Below are positions 38,450 to 48,996 of a stretch of DNA of 64,000 bases, piece by piece (position 1 is the stretch's first letter; each line of letters starts with the position of its first letter). Both the position numbers and the translations under genes were made by a program. This DNA comes from Wuchereria bancrofti (Eukaryota; Nematoda; Chromadorea; Rhabditida; Onchocercidae). The stretch spans positions 4,249,021 to 4,313,020 of the forward strand of contig SSBO01000012.1 of NCBI GenBank assembly GCA_005281725.1, given 5' to 3'. Under the pieces are notes generated by a model. That model made no database searches. It was not told where the DNA came from and saw nothing but the letters and a program-made list of their open reading frames with translations.

Positions 38450-39837
38450 TTAAGCCATCAACTGACTCTTAAAGTGATAACCAATATATAAAGCAATCAG
38501 AGCGAAAGCCGTAACAACGGTTTCTGATGCAACTGGAGATGATTTCGAAACACCCTGAAATGAATATATGATTCGCTCTTATGTTTATTTAACAATGGGA
38601 ACATTTACCTGAAGTATGAATGATCTTTAGTGTGTTCCCCACTAAAAACTTTTTCCATGGACTTCAGAAAGTCCAGAAAACGCGCATCTCCTGAAACTGG
38701 ACATAAATATTGAAGAAACTAATTGACAGAGAGGTCTCACAACATACGAAAAGTGTAAAATCGATTTTACTGGAATGGATGAAACATACAGGATGTTTTA
38801 ACTGAACTGTGAAGAGTGATTTCACTTTGGAGGTATCATCATGGTTCCGCTCCGCCTGGAAAAAAATGAAACGCATACATACTTCCACAGATAGTTTAAG
38901 CTTCATACTGAAAGCATTTCTTACTTCCTATGAACTAAAATTCATACTGAAATTATTTTCAATAATGTTCCAACTGATTTCAGACTTTGGATTTCCAAAA
39001 AACCCTTTTTAAAAAGTGATAGCTCTGTGCTAAGTGGACTAGTAAAGTTTTCTATCAATCGGTTCAGAATATGCTTGACATCTGAAATGATTCTGTCAAA
39101 CTTTTTTTGGAATCACTGATAAATCGCAAATAATCCAAAAAGATACTAGCATTAGCAGACCCAACTCAAACAAAAAATTCAGAAGATTGTAAGCAACGCA
39201 TGTACTTTGCGATATGATGTCAAACCATCTTCATCGTAAATCACAACATCGAACGTCTGAGCAGCCGATTCTTCGTGTTCCAACTGCCAGGATACCTGAT
39301 GTTTTGACGTTTCTTCAGAAACGGCAGCCTGGTATATTTTCCCATTGACGATGCCATAAACAGCCATATCCTAGAGTTGGAATTAGTAAAAAACAAATAT
39401 TGTTCCCTGTTGCGGAGCAATTGATGCTACAGTTTTAATGTATTTACGTTCATTTGCAAAAAAATAAAAAGGAAAAAAAAAATAACTTTGACATTATTGG
39501 AGCACTGCAAGTTAAATTCAATAATATAAGTTGTGCTTGAGTGAAAGAAGGCATCAGTGGTTGAGAACGTCACCGCCGAATGATAGGGTGATTCACACGT
39601 GACAGCTAAAACAACTGCATATAACTGTATTAACCAAACTAGAGGCTTTGGACTATTTGCTATATAAAACCAGAAACGACTTTTGGAACATATCTTGCAG
39701 TGTTACATAATGATTTGTATACCACAGTGTAGTATGAAATTAAAATAACCACTTTACTTATTCGTTCCAATTTTCATACAAAACGTACCTTTAGTTCCGA
39801 CCACGAAGGATACTAATATAAGGAATTCCCGAATCAT
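38450..39837 (-). CDS. SSR4: Translocon-associated protein subunit delta (SSR4)
   Basis: Delta subunit of the TRAP complex, which sits beside Sec61 in the ER membrane and assists insertion of secretory proteins. Five exons, 39837-39789, 39605-39487, 39370-39206, 38855-38790 and 38554-38450; 167 residues. It starts with a signal peptide ([17 protein letters not shown]), followed by a luminal beta-sandwich with a likely Cys pair (VTCESP.. and FNLQCSNN). Next come [28 protein letters not shown] and [10 protein letters not shown], then [11 protein letters not shown]. One membrane span ([17 protein letters not shown]) and a tiny cytosolic tail end the chain. The order and spacing match human SSR4 (NMALYADVGGKQF, RYQVSWSLDHKSA). 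The start choice is fixed by the signal peptide. Divergent from nft-1. Confidence 0.93.
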
Positions 39838-40807
39838 TCTGTATCCTATTTGGTTACTGTTTTGTCGGGGCTTCCCTAAATACCCATGAATAAATAATAA
39901 CAAAGATATGTAACTCTTCCATTGAATTATTTGGAAGATAATCAAACGTAGGATAACTCATTCCGCAAACACTATGTTTCATGAATCTTAGCCAACTCAA
40001 TTTCAGAAATAATAGACATCATTTTTCGAGATTTGTTTTTCTAATGTGGAATCTATGGAATTTTAAGCATTGGAACATGGCTGTAATCCAGCTGGCCTTC
40101 CCTCAACCTGTTACCGCTTGACGTTTCAGCGGAGTGACATTACTGCAGCACCCTGGACACTTTGAAGGTGTGCCCTACCATTCAACAAACACATCTACAC
40201 TCCACATATCAATACCGCTCTTCCTCTCCTCCTCACGGGCATCCGTACTTTACATAGAACAGAAATTTGTTTATTTCACTCCTGTATTGCAGTGAATTAG
40301 CATCATTTCATTTCGTTTCGCACCTGCTCTTTTGTTCATCTTTCCAATCCTTCCCTCTCTCTCCTCATCAACACTCTCCTCGTAACCGACTTCACTCCTT
40401 CTACATGTTTAGCACGCATCACTAACTCCGTCCTTGTCATATTTCGATGACAATCTGGTTTTTCTACATAGCTTTCGCAGAATTGCACTGATGATTAAGT
40501 TGTATCGTATGGTAGCATGTGTTATTAATTTCCTTTAATAGCTGATTGGGTGAGGTAACAAGTGGACTGACACTGATCTGATAGCAGACGAAAAGATGTA
40601 GTGGTGACATGCTGGACGGCTGGCTTCCCACTTCTGTCTTTTATGCCTTTTACATATCAACTTTTCAAGTTGAGTCTTCAAAAATCTTAAATCAAATGAG
40701 AAGTAAAGTATAAGTTTTATAAATTTCAGGAAATGCATATTGAATAATTCATGAGTTCTCACGATAGATAGCCACTGTTCATTGCAATTTATGCACGCCA
40801 TAGTCGA
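39838..40807. promoter_or_regulatory. Divergent intergenic region, SSR4 / nft-1
   Basis: 970 bp between two divergent starts; it must hold both promoters. Pyrimidine-rich stretches occur around 40200-40440. No specific binding site recognised; inferred from gene orientation. Confidence 0.45.
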
Positions 40808-43567
40808 ATGCCTGGCTGTGCATTACTAAGCATCGCTATCCGTCGTCAGTTTTCGACACTAATGAACGAAACACGTTCACTGATCGCTGTTTGTCAGTTA
40901 ACGGCGACGAATGACTTGGAAGCTAATTTCGAAGTTGCAAAATGCATGATGAAGCGTGCTAAAGAGCGCAAGGCGAAGGTTCAGGCTTTAACATTCATTG
41001 ACATTACCTATGCCGAGTGTAAGTATTCAAATTTTGTCCAGTTTAATTGTTTTTACTAGCAATTTTGGCAGGATAATAAGATCCAAGGTCTAATTTCATT
41101 CCCAAAACACTAGGATGACCAAAGTGACGAGTGAGACAGTCAGTGGAAGAGCTGTCCATAAAAAGTGGTGCCTCAAGTAAGTTATTTCCTATGGCTAAAA
41201 CATTTATTGAGCGTTATCAATATGCCTTAGTCCTCTGCAGTTTTAAAAAGCTAATTTTTTGAAGTATTGGAAAATTAATATTTATTCTGACTTGAAAAAA
41301 GAGTTTCCAAGTTTAGATGGTTTTCTTCCCGGAGTGTTTCGATTACGTCGGAGAAAGTCGTAACGAGACTGAAGCACTGGCTTTAACTGAGAACGACGAT
41401 TATATTAATCGGTACCGAACTTGTGCAAAAGAATATGGACTTTGGCTCAGTTTGGGTGGATTTCACCAAAAGGTTCTAAAAATATTTTAGGTCTTAATTG
41501 AGTGATGCTGATTCACTGGTACTTTTTTTTTGTAAATCTCCACTCGACTTGTGGTTCTTTTGTAGGACCCTGCTGGATTACGGAAACCTTTTAATACTCA
41601 TATTATCGTGGATGACAGTGGAGAAACTCGTGGTATCTACAGGAAACTTCATTTGTTCGATTTAGATATCCCTGAGAAAGTGCGGCTAGTAGAAAGCGAA
41701 TTTTCAAGTCGTGGGGATGAAGTTGGTTTTATTTTCTTGAGGTTCGGCTGTTACATTTCTTTTGTTCGTAGATTTTGAAATTTTATTTAAGACAAGATTT
41801 CAGATTTCGAAGCCAGTTTGTACACCTGTGGGAAATGTTGCCATGTCCATTTGTTACGATTTGCGGTTTGCTGAATTGGCATTATGGTATCGTATGAATG
41901 GAGCCCATGTTTTGACATATCCATCGGCTTTCACTGTTGATACTGGTCTTGCACACTGGGAAGTATGTGTTTGGTGATTTTTGAGCAAAAAAAATATTGT
42001 TTTTGTGTCTTTGAATTCGAAGGAATTAATAAACCGATCATTCCCAGCAATATTCAGTGTCGTTTCTAAGAAATTTCAAGTTTTATGTTTCATTAAGTTT
42101 AGCGTTGTATTTTATCACATTTTATTTTTTTCAGACCTTGCTGAGGGCAAGAGCTGTCGAAACACAGTGTTATGTTGTTGCTGCAGCTCAGACTGGCAAG
42201 CATAATGATAAAAGATCATCATATGGTCATGCAATGGTTGTTGATCCTTGGGGTGCAGTTGTTGCTCAGTGTTCAGAAACTATTGGTATAACTGGAATTC
42301 TGTTACATTGCAACTATTTTTTCTATTTTGGGGACTAGTATTGGAAATCTCTAACAAAGTCAAGAAAATGAGAGAACTTGGATTTCTAAATTTTTTAGTT
42401 TAGAACAACTTGGATTTCTAAATTTTATCTATTCTATGTTAAAGATATTTTTAAGACGTATGTTTTGCTGAAATATCATTAAATTATCTCGATGAAGTAC
42501 GGAAACTGCAACCTGTTTTCGAACATCGACGTTCCGATTTGTATTCGTTGGTAGTGGTACAAAGAAACGAAATCGGTCAGTATTTACTTTTTTAGATTTT
42601 TAACTGTATATTTAAGTTTCATACCTAAATTTGAAACTTTTTAGTTCTTATGTTTCAGGAAATAAAGCGTATATGTTCGGTAGTCACAGTATTCCGTCCC
42701 AGCACGTTTTTTATCGGAGTACTTACACATTCTGCTTCGTGAATCGGAGTCCTGTACTCCCCGGACGTTAGTACTTTTAGCTGATATGATCAGTTTATCG
42801 AAAATATTTCATATAATTGACTTTGTATAATGCATTTTATCAGAAATCAAGTTTCCTTAAAGAAATTCGGAGATGCTGGACCAGATGATCTAACAAATTT
42901 CTTTCATGTAAACTTTTTTTGACAAAATAACAGTTTACATTTGAAATGCTGCTTCCTTTCAGATGTGCTAGTTTGTCCAATTAGGAATGTGAAACGGCTC
43001 ACTGAATTAAGTCATACCGAAACTTCCGATTTATTCATAACTGCAAAAAGAATACAAACAATGTTAGAAGACTATTATAAAGCAACGTCTTCGACTGTTT
43101 GCGTTCAGGATGGTCCTGAAGCAGGACAGACTGTTTCAGTAAGTATGGATACCTGTTCTTACTTTTTCGGATGCCATTCAGAAATCTCGAAGTTAGAAAT
43201 GAGACTCTTTGGTTACTGCTGGCTCATTCATCTGTTCGCTTATAATTTTTTAATGAAAACTATGCGTAAGTAATTCTATATTTCACAACTCGCGGTTAGA
43301 AATTTCATTTTAGAGCTATTTATTAATTAAATATAACAATAAATTAGATCGATTAAGCGAGAAACTAATAACGAGCTTCTCTTGTAGCATGTACACGTAC
43401 ATATACTTCCTCGCAAGAAAAATGACTTTGGCAGCGATCCAGATAATGTTTATCGTGAATTAGCAGAACATGATAAAGCCGGGAAAAAGAGATTTCGGAA
43501 TAAGGAAGAAATGCAGAATGAAGCCAATGTATACCGATGTTTATTGGTTAATGGAGAAGACGAGTGA
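40808..43567 (+). CDS. nft-1: NitFhit: nitrilase domain fused to Fhit HIT hydrolase
   Basis: Rosetta-stone fusion known in nematodes and flies: an N-terminal Nit1-type amidase and a C-terminal diadenosine polyphosphate hydrolase. Nine exons: 40808-40978, 41317-41472, 41566-41721, 41804-41962, 42135-42285, 42456-42575, 42659-42766, 42963-43138 and 43388-43567; 458 residues (C. elegans 440). The nitrilase triad is present: Glu63 in VFFPECFDY, Lys136 in YRKLHLFD and Cys178 in SICYDLRF. The Fhit half starts near residue 325 with FGSHSIPSQHVFYRS, has NRSPVLPGHVLVCP and QDGPEAGQTV, and carries the histidine triad HVHVHILPRK at 400-409. Both domains look intact. The first 24 residues (MPGCALLSIAIRRQFSTLM..) could be a mitochondrial presequence; ATG 40862 is an alternative start. 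Exon 6 begins after a TTTTTAAG acceptor fixed by phase. Confidence 0.95.
42375..42438. repeat. 32-bp tandem duplication in an nft-1 intron
   Basis: The string aacttggatttctaaatttt occurs at 42375 and again at 42407, a period of 32 bases, within the intron between exons 5 and 6. Second halves of the units differ. Minor. Confidence 0.6.
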
Positions 43568-45141
43568 TAATGTTCACGTGGGATGGAAGTGCTTGGTCAT
43601 GTGTTGTATTTGCTGGATATTAAAGACTAATGCTTTCAAACATAAGTAATTGCTATAACAGATCATTCAATTATAGATAATTGTGTGTAAACTGCATCGG
43701 TAGAAATTAATAAGAGTACGAAGAAATGTGCAGGTAAAGCAAGCCAGCATATTTCACATTGTTACATAGAGGTTTTTATGATTTTAATTTAATTTTCTGA
43801 TTTTTTATTATCTAATTTTCTTCTATATGTTGTTCACTTCATGTTATAGAAAATATCTGAATGAGACAATGAAAGAACGTTAACTGTTTTAATCAGAATA
43901 TGAATTTTTTGACTCCGTTTGTCCTCGCATCCCAAGATTGCAGCTGGTAGCGGGAGTTTAAATTCTCCCACTGAAATAGTGTGTGGTGAAGCTTGATCTT
44001 TTTCACTCTCGATTTTTATGGAAGTTGTGCCTTTCAATAATAAGAGTGCTGGCTTGCAGATTTTAAAGAAAACTTTCAAAGCTGATGTACTTTTTTCTAG
44101 AATTCGAAATAGAGTTAGTGGTTTTTGGAGTTCGATTACGAGATGTGATTTCTTGAGCTCCTTGGTCTTGGTTTAGGCTTCACTCTATTATAAGTAGAAT
44201 TATGGAATTTCAAACTGCTATATTAGAGAGAGAGAGAAATATGCCGTATTTGGATTTCGGAAAATGAACTTGGATCTTTCTACGAATTTACTAGGAGTTT
44301 AAAGCGTAGAGCGGACTTCACTGCACGTTAGGAGTAGCAGTGTTTGGAATAGTTCTGAAACACAGCAATGTATATATATGAGAAGCTTTAAGCAAGCCAA
44401 CAAAATGGAGCCTTGGCTCTGAAGTCAGAATAATTCAAACGTGGTTAATATAACTAGCAGGTGGATAGAACAGAGTGATTTAACGACTGGTGACGTCAGC
44501 CTTTTTCGAAAGGTAGATGCACGACGATGTCCAATTACCCCCATCACCAAGTAATGCTGTACGCCAATGTTTGGATGGTCCTAGTGATCTTGTGTAAGTT
44601 TTTTTTCTACTTCGAATCTTACAAATCCACTTGAAGTTGGAACGCCTCAAATTCATCAAGTGTTACGTAGCTAATTTTTTTTTTTTTTTTTTTTGAATTT
44701 GATCACGTCGAGTTTCAAAGAAGATGCAATGTTTAATTGTGCCATTCATTTGTTAAAATTTCGTGTGTTTAGATGGTTACGAATTGATTATTTTATTTTG
44801 GACCCAAAATCCCCTGTTCACTGCAGTTGGTTGAGAATGCTTTCCCCATTTGTTTGTTTCTTTGATATATTTTTATTTGAAAGTTTGGTTTTTGAAACAG
44901 CAATGTTCGTTTCGTTTCAACTCGTTTTGCTTTCTGTTATGTTATAGCTACTTTTTTTGAATGCAATTCTCTTGCTTACAATTCTTTTAATTTGGAAATT
45001 CCGTTCAGAAAATCGAAGTCTCATCATAATAATCTCATCTTTCATTTATGATTTTTTATATGTTCTTATATACGCTGCGACTTCAATAAATTAATAAAAT
45101 TAATGCTAAAATCTTTTCTTCAGGTAATCGTGAGAAGGACA
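43568..45141. other. Intergenic region between nft-1 and the GalNAc-transferase
   Basis: About 1.6 kb. The left part is nft-1 3' UTR (ATTAAA near 43619). It also holds a candidate first exon at 44517-44593, a short (AG)n near 44226-44238 and a T-run of about 20 bases at 44675-44694. No other coding exon could be supported. Confidence 0.5.
44517..44593 (+). CDS. Candidate first exon, orphan
   Basis: An ATG-led 25-codon frame (begins MHDDVQLPPSPSNAVRQCLD) runs straight into a textbook donor, GT|GTAAGT, at 44594. Its composition looks coding. Joined in phase 2 to the acceptor at 45123 it meets a stop at once. If the less good donor after 44591 (CTT|GTGTAA) is used, the frame continues through 45124 into the GalNAc-transferase start region. 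It may therefore be an alternative N-terminus, a 5' UTR exon with a small upstream frame, or chance. Confidence 0.35.
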
Positions 45142-48100
45142 ATGTCTTGGCGTTGTTTTAAAAGATGCGGCAGACGAACGCTGCAGACGTTTGCCCTGGC
45201 CTTTTGTTTTATTGGGTTTTATGCAATTTTTTCTGCTCCAAAACCAGCAACAATCCATCAAAAGGGGCACAAAGGCATGATGGCTGGTGCTTTTATTGGA
45301 AACATAGGTCAGCACATACTTTTTTTGCTTTGGGGATGAGATTTATTCGAAAAATTTAGTCATTGAAATGAAATTGTGTTGTAGAAAGAGATTTTTATTT
45401 GCTGTCTTATTCCTGAATGTCTAAAAATGCACACCGTGGAGATACTTTGTTTCGATTTCCAATACATAAAGAAAAAAACACTTATTTGTCGCAGAATTTT
45501 AGTGAATAACGATACCGATCCATTTGCTTTATATAAAAGTTTTGGCAGAAAGGACTGGCATGATTATGAATCGATGAAACGTGATGCATTAAGACAAGGG
45601 CTTGGCGAGGGTGGTAAACCAGTGATAGTAGCAGTTAGCGAATTTAAAAAATTGCGGGTTAGCTTCCGAAATTCATACCCGTAATTCATGATTATGAAAT
45701 AGAAATGAACTATGCGAGAGGTGTAAGTTTGGACACTTCACAAGTGTTTTGTCCTGAGAACTTGCTCAGCTTTTGTGCTGAAATCTTTGAAAATTGTAAT
45801 ATTTTGGAAATTATTTAATCGATCAATCAGTCATTTTATTCTTTCCCTCATTTTATGGCTTGTCACATTTTTAGGATGATCTCTACCGTATAAACGGTTA
45901 TGATGCTTATATAAGTGATTTGATTGCTTTGAATCGTTCGGTTAAAGATATACGGCATTCTGGATGCAAGGATATGGTTTACCTTGAAAAATTGCCTACT
46001 GTAGGAGTAGTGTTTCCCTTCTATAATGAGGTGTGTTCATCGTCAGAAACGAAAAATTTGTTGAATTTCCACTTTCATACGAAGTCATTTCTCAATTATC
46101 TCATTGTTTTTCTTTCAGCACAATTCTACGCTGCTAAGAAGCGTATATTCTGTTATAAATCGTTCTCCAAAAGATATCATGAAAGAAATTATTCTTGTCG
46201 ATGATGGAAGCACAAAAGCATTCCTGAAAGAACCGCTTGAAGAGTTCCTGAAAAAGGCTGGTCTTAATCACATCGTGAAAGTTATTCGTACAGAGTAAGT
46301 TTTTGTAAGTTAATTCAACAAACTCTTTGAATTTTTTGGTTAAAGATATGCGGCATTCTGGATATGCTTTACTTTGAAAAATTGCCCACTGTGGAAGCAG
46401 TATTTCCCTTCTATAATAAAATATGTTCGTAGTCAGGAACGAAAAATTTGTTGAATATTCACTTCCACATGAAGTTATTTCTCAACCAACTTATTGTTTT
46501 TCTTCCAGCTCAATTCTGCGTGCTCAAGTTTTCTTTCGCTTTTCAAAATTTTTTTTTTTTGGTTGATTTAGAAAAAGAGAAGGATTAATTCGGGCGCGGC
46601 AAAGAGGTGCGCGGCATATAACAGCAGATGTAATTGTGTTTTTGGATTCACATTCAGAAGTGAATTATAATTGGTTGCCACCACTCGTTGAACCAATTGC
46701 ACTTGATTATAAGTAAATTTTCTAATTGTTTCGATTGCTAATTTAATATTTAACCCTTCATCGAAGCTTGATTTTATAAATTCTGTAAAATTGAAGCTTC
46801 GTTAAAAATCCTTGTTCTTCACATTCTTAAAAAATTTTGCCTGACGTTTACAAACATATAATATGTTCCTTTTAGGATGGTAGTTTGTCCTTTTATCGAT
46901 GTTATTGACTGCAATACTTATGAGTACCGTGCCCAGGATGAAGGTGGTAGAGGTTTGGGATTTTTCTTTTCTTCATGATTTTTTAAAAAAGATTAGAAAA
47001 GTGATTTAAACTTCTAAGTTTCAGGTTCTTTTGATTGGGAATTCAATTACAAACGCTTGCCTTTAACAGAAGATAATAAGAAAAATCCAACGCGTCCCTT
47101 CCATAGTCCAGTTATGGCTGGTGGATATTTTGCAATCAGTAGGAAATGGTTTTGGGAGTTGGGAGGTTATGATGAAGGCCTTGAAATATGGGGTGGTGAA
47201 CAGTATGAACTATCTTTCAAGGTTGGTCGTAATCTTTTTTACAAATAAGCTTTGACTTTCTTTCAAGATTTCCATTTGTCGCATATACTGTTAAATTCAT
47301 TCTGTTCATATCACTATCAGTCAAAGAACTGGATATTACGTTGTCTTCATAATGATGTCTTCATTCTAACACTGAAAAATTTGAATGCTGAGAATTCAAG
47401 TAATTCGAAAAGAACAGGAATATTAAAAATCTGTTAGATCATTTCTTCGAAATTTTTACTTAACTTGTTCAATAGGATGTTGTTAGGTGTGGCAGTGTCA
47501 TGGTACAATGGTTGATGCTCCTTGTTCACGAGTTGGACACATTTATCGTTGTAAATATATTCCTTTTTCAAATCCAGGTATTGGGGATTTCATTTCCAGA
47601 AATTACAGAAGGTATATTTCAATTCTTTATACCAGAAAGATAATGGTAGTGGAGCAATGGAATTTTGAATTTCTTGATCAACTGAAAAGGAGCCTTCAGA
47701 GTTGCTGAAGTATGGATGGATGAATATGCAAAGTTTTTATACAAGCGCAGACCACCATTGCTTACTGTTGATTTTGGTATGGTTTTTATGGTGAAGTATA
47801 ATGGGCCTGAAGCCGAGGAACTTATATTTACAGGCAGAAATCAATTGGAAATTAAAATAAAATCAATAATTGCAGCAAAAAAAATGTTTTTAGGGGACCT
47901 CAGTGAGCAGAAAGCAGTTAGAAAAAGGCTTAAATGTAAATCATTTGATTGGTTTATGAAAGAGATTGCCTTCGATCAGGAAAAATTTTATCCCGCAATA
48001 GAGCCCGAAGATAGTGCTGAAGGTTAAGTAACATTTATATTTCTCGTTATTGATGTTTGATCAGTCATTTATTAGATCTAAAATTTTTGAAGTACTTATG

Positions 48101-48871
48101 CAACTAATTATACAGGTGAGCTGCGCAATGTAGCAGCAAATAAATGTGTGGATACGGATTTCAAAAATGCCGAAAAGAAGTTTGGTTTACGTAAATGTGT
48201 CAGTGACGACCCGGCGAATCATGGAGAACAAGTAAGTAATACTTCTTTCGTTGCAAAATTTTATTCATTTCTTTTTTAACTTACTTCAAAGTATTAGAAA
48301 TTTGTTAAATTTTCAAGAACCTCCGACTTACATTTTGGCACGATGTACGACTACAGACACGAACAATGTGTTTCGATGTTTCAGTTTCTGTGAATAAGGC
48401 GCCTATCGTTTTATTTTCTTGGTAGTTTTTAAAATGAATTTCTTTTAAGTTTCCAGATCCAAGAATCCAAAAATCAATTTTTGGTTTTAGGTCTTTCTGG
48501 AATATCCTCGAAACGATAAGTAAACTTGTGGAGGATTTCTTTCTAACGTTTTAGTTCTTTGTTTCTTAGAGAAAAAAGAAAAGAAAAAGCGTAGGTTGAG
48601 TTGAAACAGGATATAGTAAGAAACGCAGAATTTTCCAATTAAATCTAAAATTTTTTCATTCAGCCATGGCATGCAAGGTAATCAGCATTTTAAATATCTG
48701 CCTGATAAGCAACAGATGTATCATCCTATTAGTGATTTATGCATGGATTGCGATGTGGAACAAGGAGAAATTTTCATGAATCCTTGTAATTCGGAACGGC
48801 GGAGTCAAAAGTGGACGTGGACGAAAATTAATCTGCAATTGATTCAGCAGCGCAATAAAAAATTAAAATAG
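45142..48871 (+). CDS. GALNT10: GALNT10-type polypeptide N-acetylgalactosaminyltransferase
   Basis: Golgi enzyme starting mucin-type O-glycosylation by moving GalNAc from UDP-GalNAc to Ser/Thr. Thirteen exons: 45142-45307, 45503-45657, 45875-46030, 46119-46294, 46572-46712, 46876-46952, 47025-47221, 47487-47611, 47700-47776, 47894-48022, 48116-48231, 48318-48421 and 48664-48871; 608 residues (human GALNT10 603). Type II anchor near residues 13-32 ([18 protein letters not shown]). GT-A catalytic domain: [23 protein letters not shown], metal-binding FLDSH at 242-245, [20 protein letters not shown], and [17 protein letters not shown] near 344-357. The C-terminal ricin-type lectin domain contains [12 protein letters not shown] and SDLCMDC and ends with a QKW motif. 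[18 protein letters not shown] and SFKWFM-like [14 protein letters not shown] place it in the GALNT10 group rather than GALNT1/2; C. elegans gly-9 is the likely counterpart from memory. Exon 2 starts at an internal acceptor (TTTTAG at 45502) required by phase. Intron 4 holds a decayed copy of exon 3/4 sequence. Confidence 0.93.
46339..46527 (+). pseudogene. Decayed partial duplicate of GALNT10 exon 3 - intron 3 - exon 4
   Basis: About 190 bases inside intron 4 repeat the segment 45941-46136 (end of exon 3, all of intron 3, start of exon 4) at roughly 85 per cent identity by eye. The copy has an 8-base deletion after ggcattctgga, which shifts the frame. The donor is lost (aatgag|gtgtgt became aataaaatatgt), while a polypyrimidine-cag acceptor is kept. 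It is a local tandem duplication left to decay, not a usable exon. Confidence 0.85.
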
Positions 48872-48973
48872 GAACTGATTAAAGCGCCTGCTGTGGAAAA
48901 GTTGTAATTTTGGTTTATTTTATGACTGAGATGTTTTGTTCTGTAGTGCTTTCTTCTCTTTGATGTTGCGGTA

Positions 48974-48996
48974 TTATATATATATATATATATATT
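48974..48996. repeat. (TA)n microsatellite
   Basis: An uninterrupted TA dinucleotide run of about 11 units just past the GALNT10 stop, within its probable 3' UTR or flank. Confidence 0.85.

Noticed and set aside
44693..44947. 84-codon plus-strand frame upstream of GALNT10
   Set aside because: It starts beside a poly(T) run, has T-rich biased composition and cannot be joined in phase to the GALNT10 exons.
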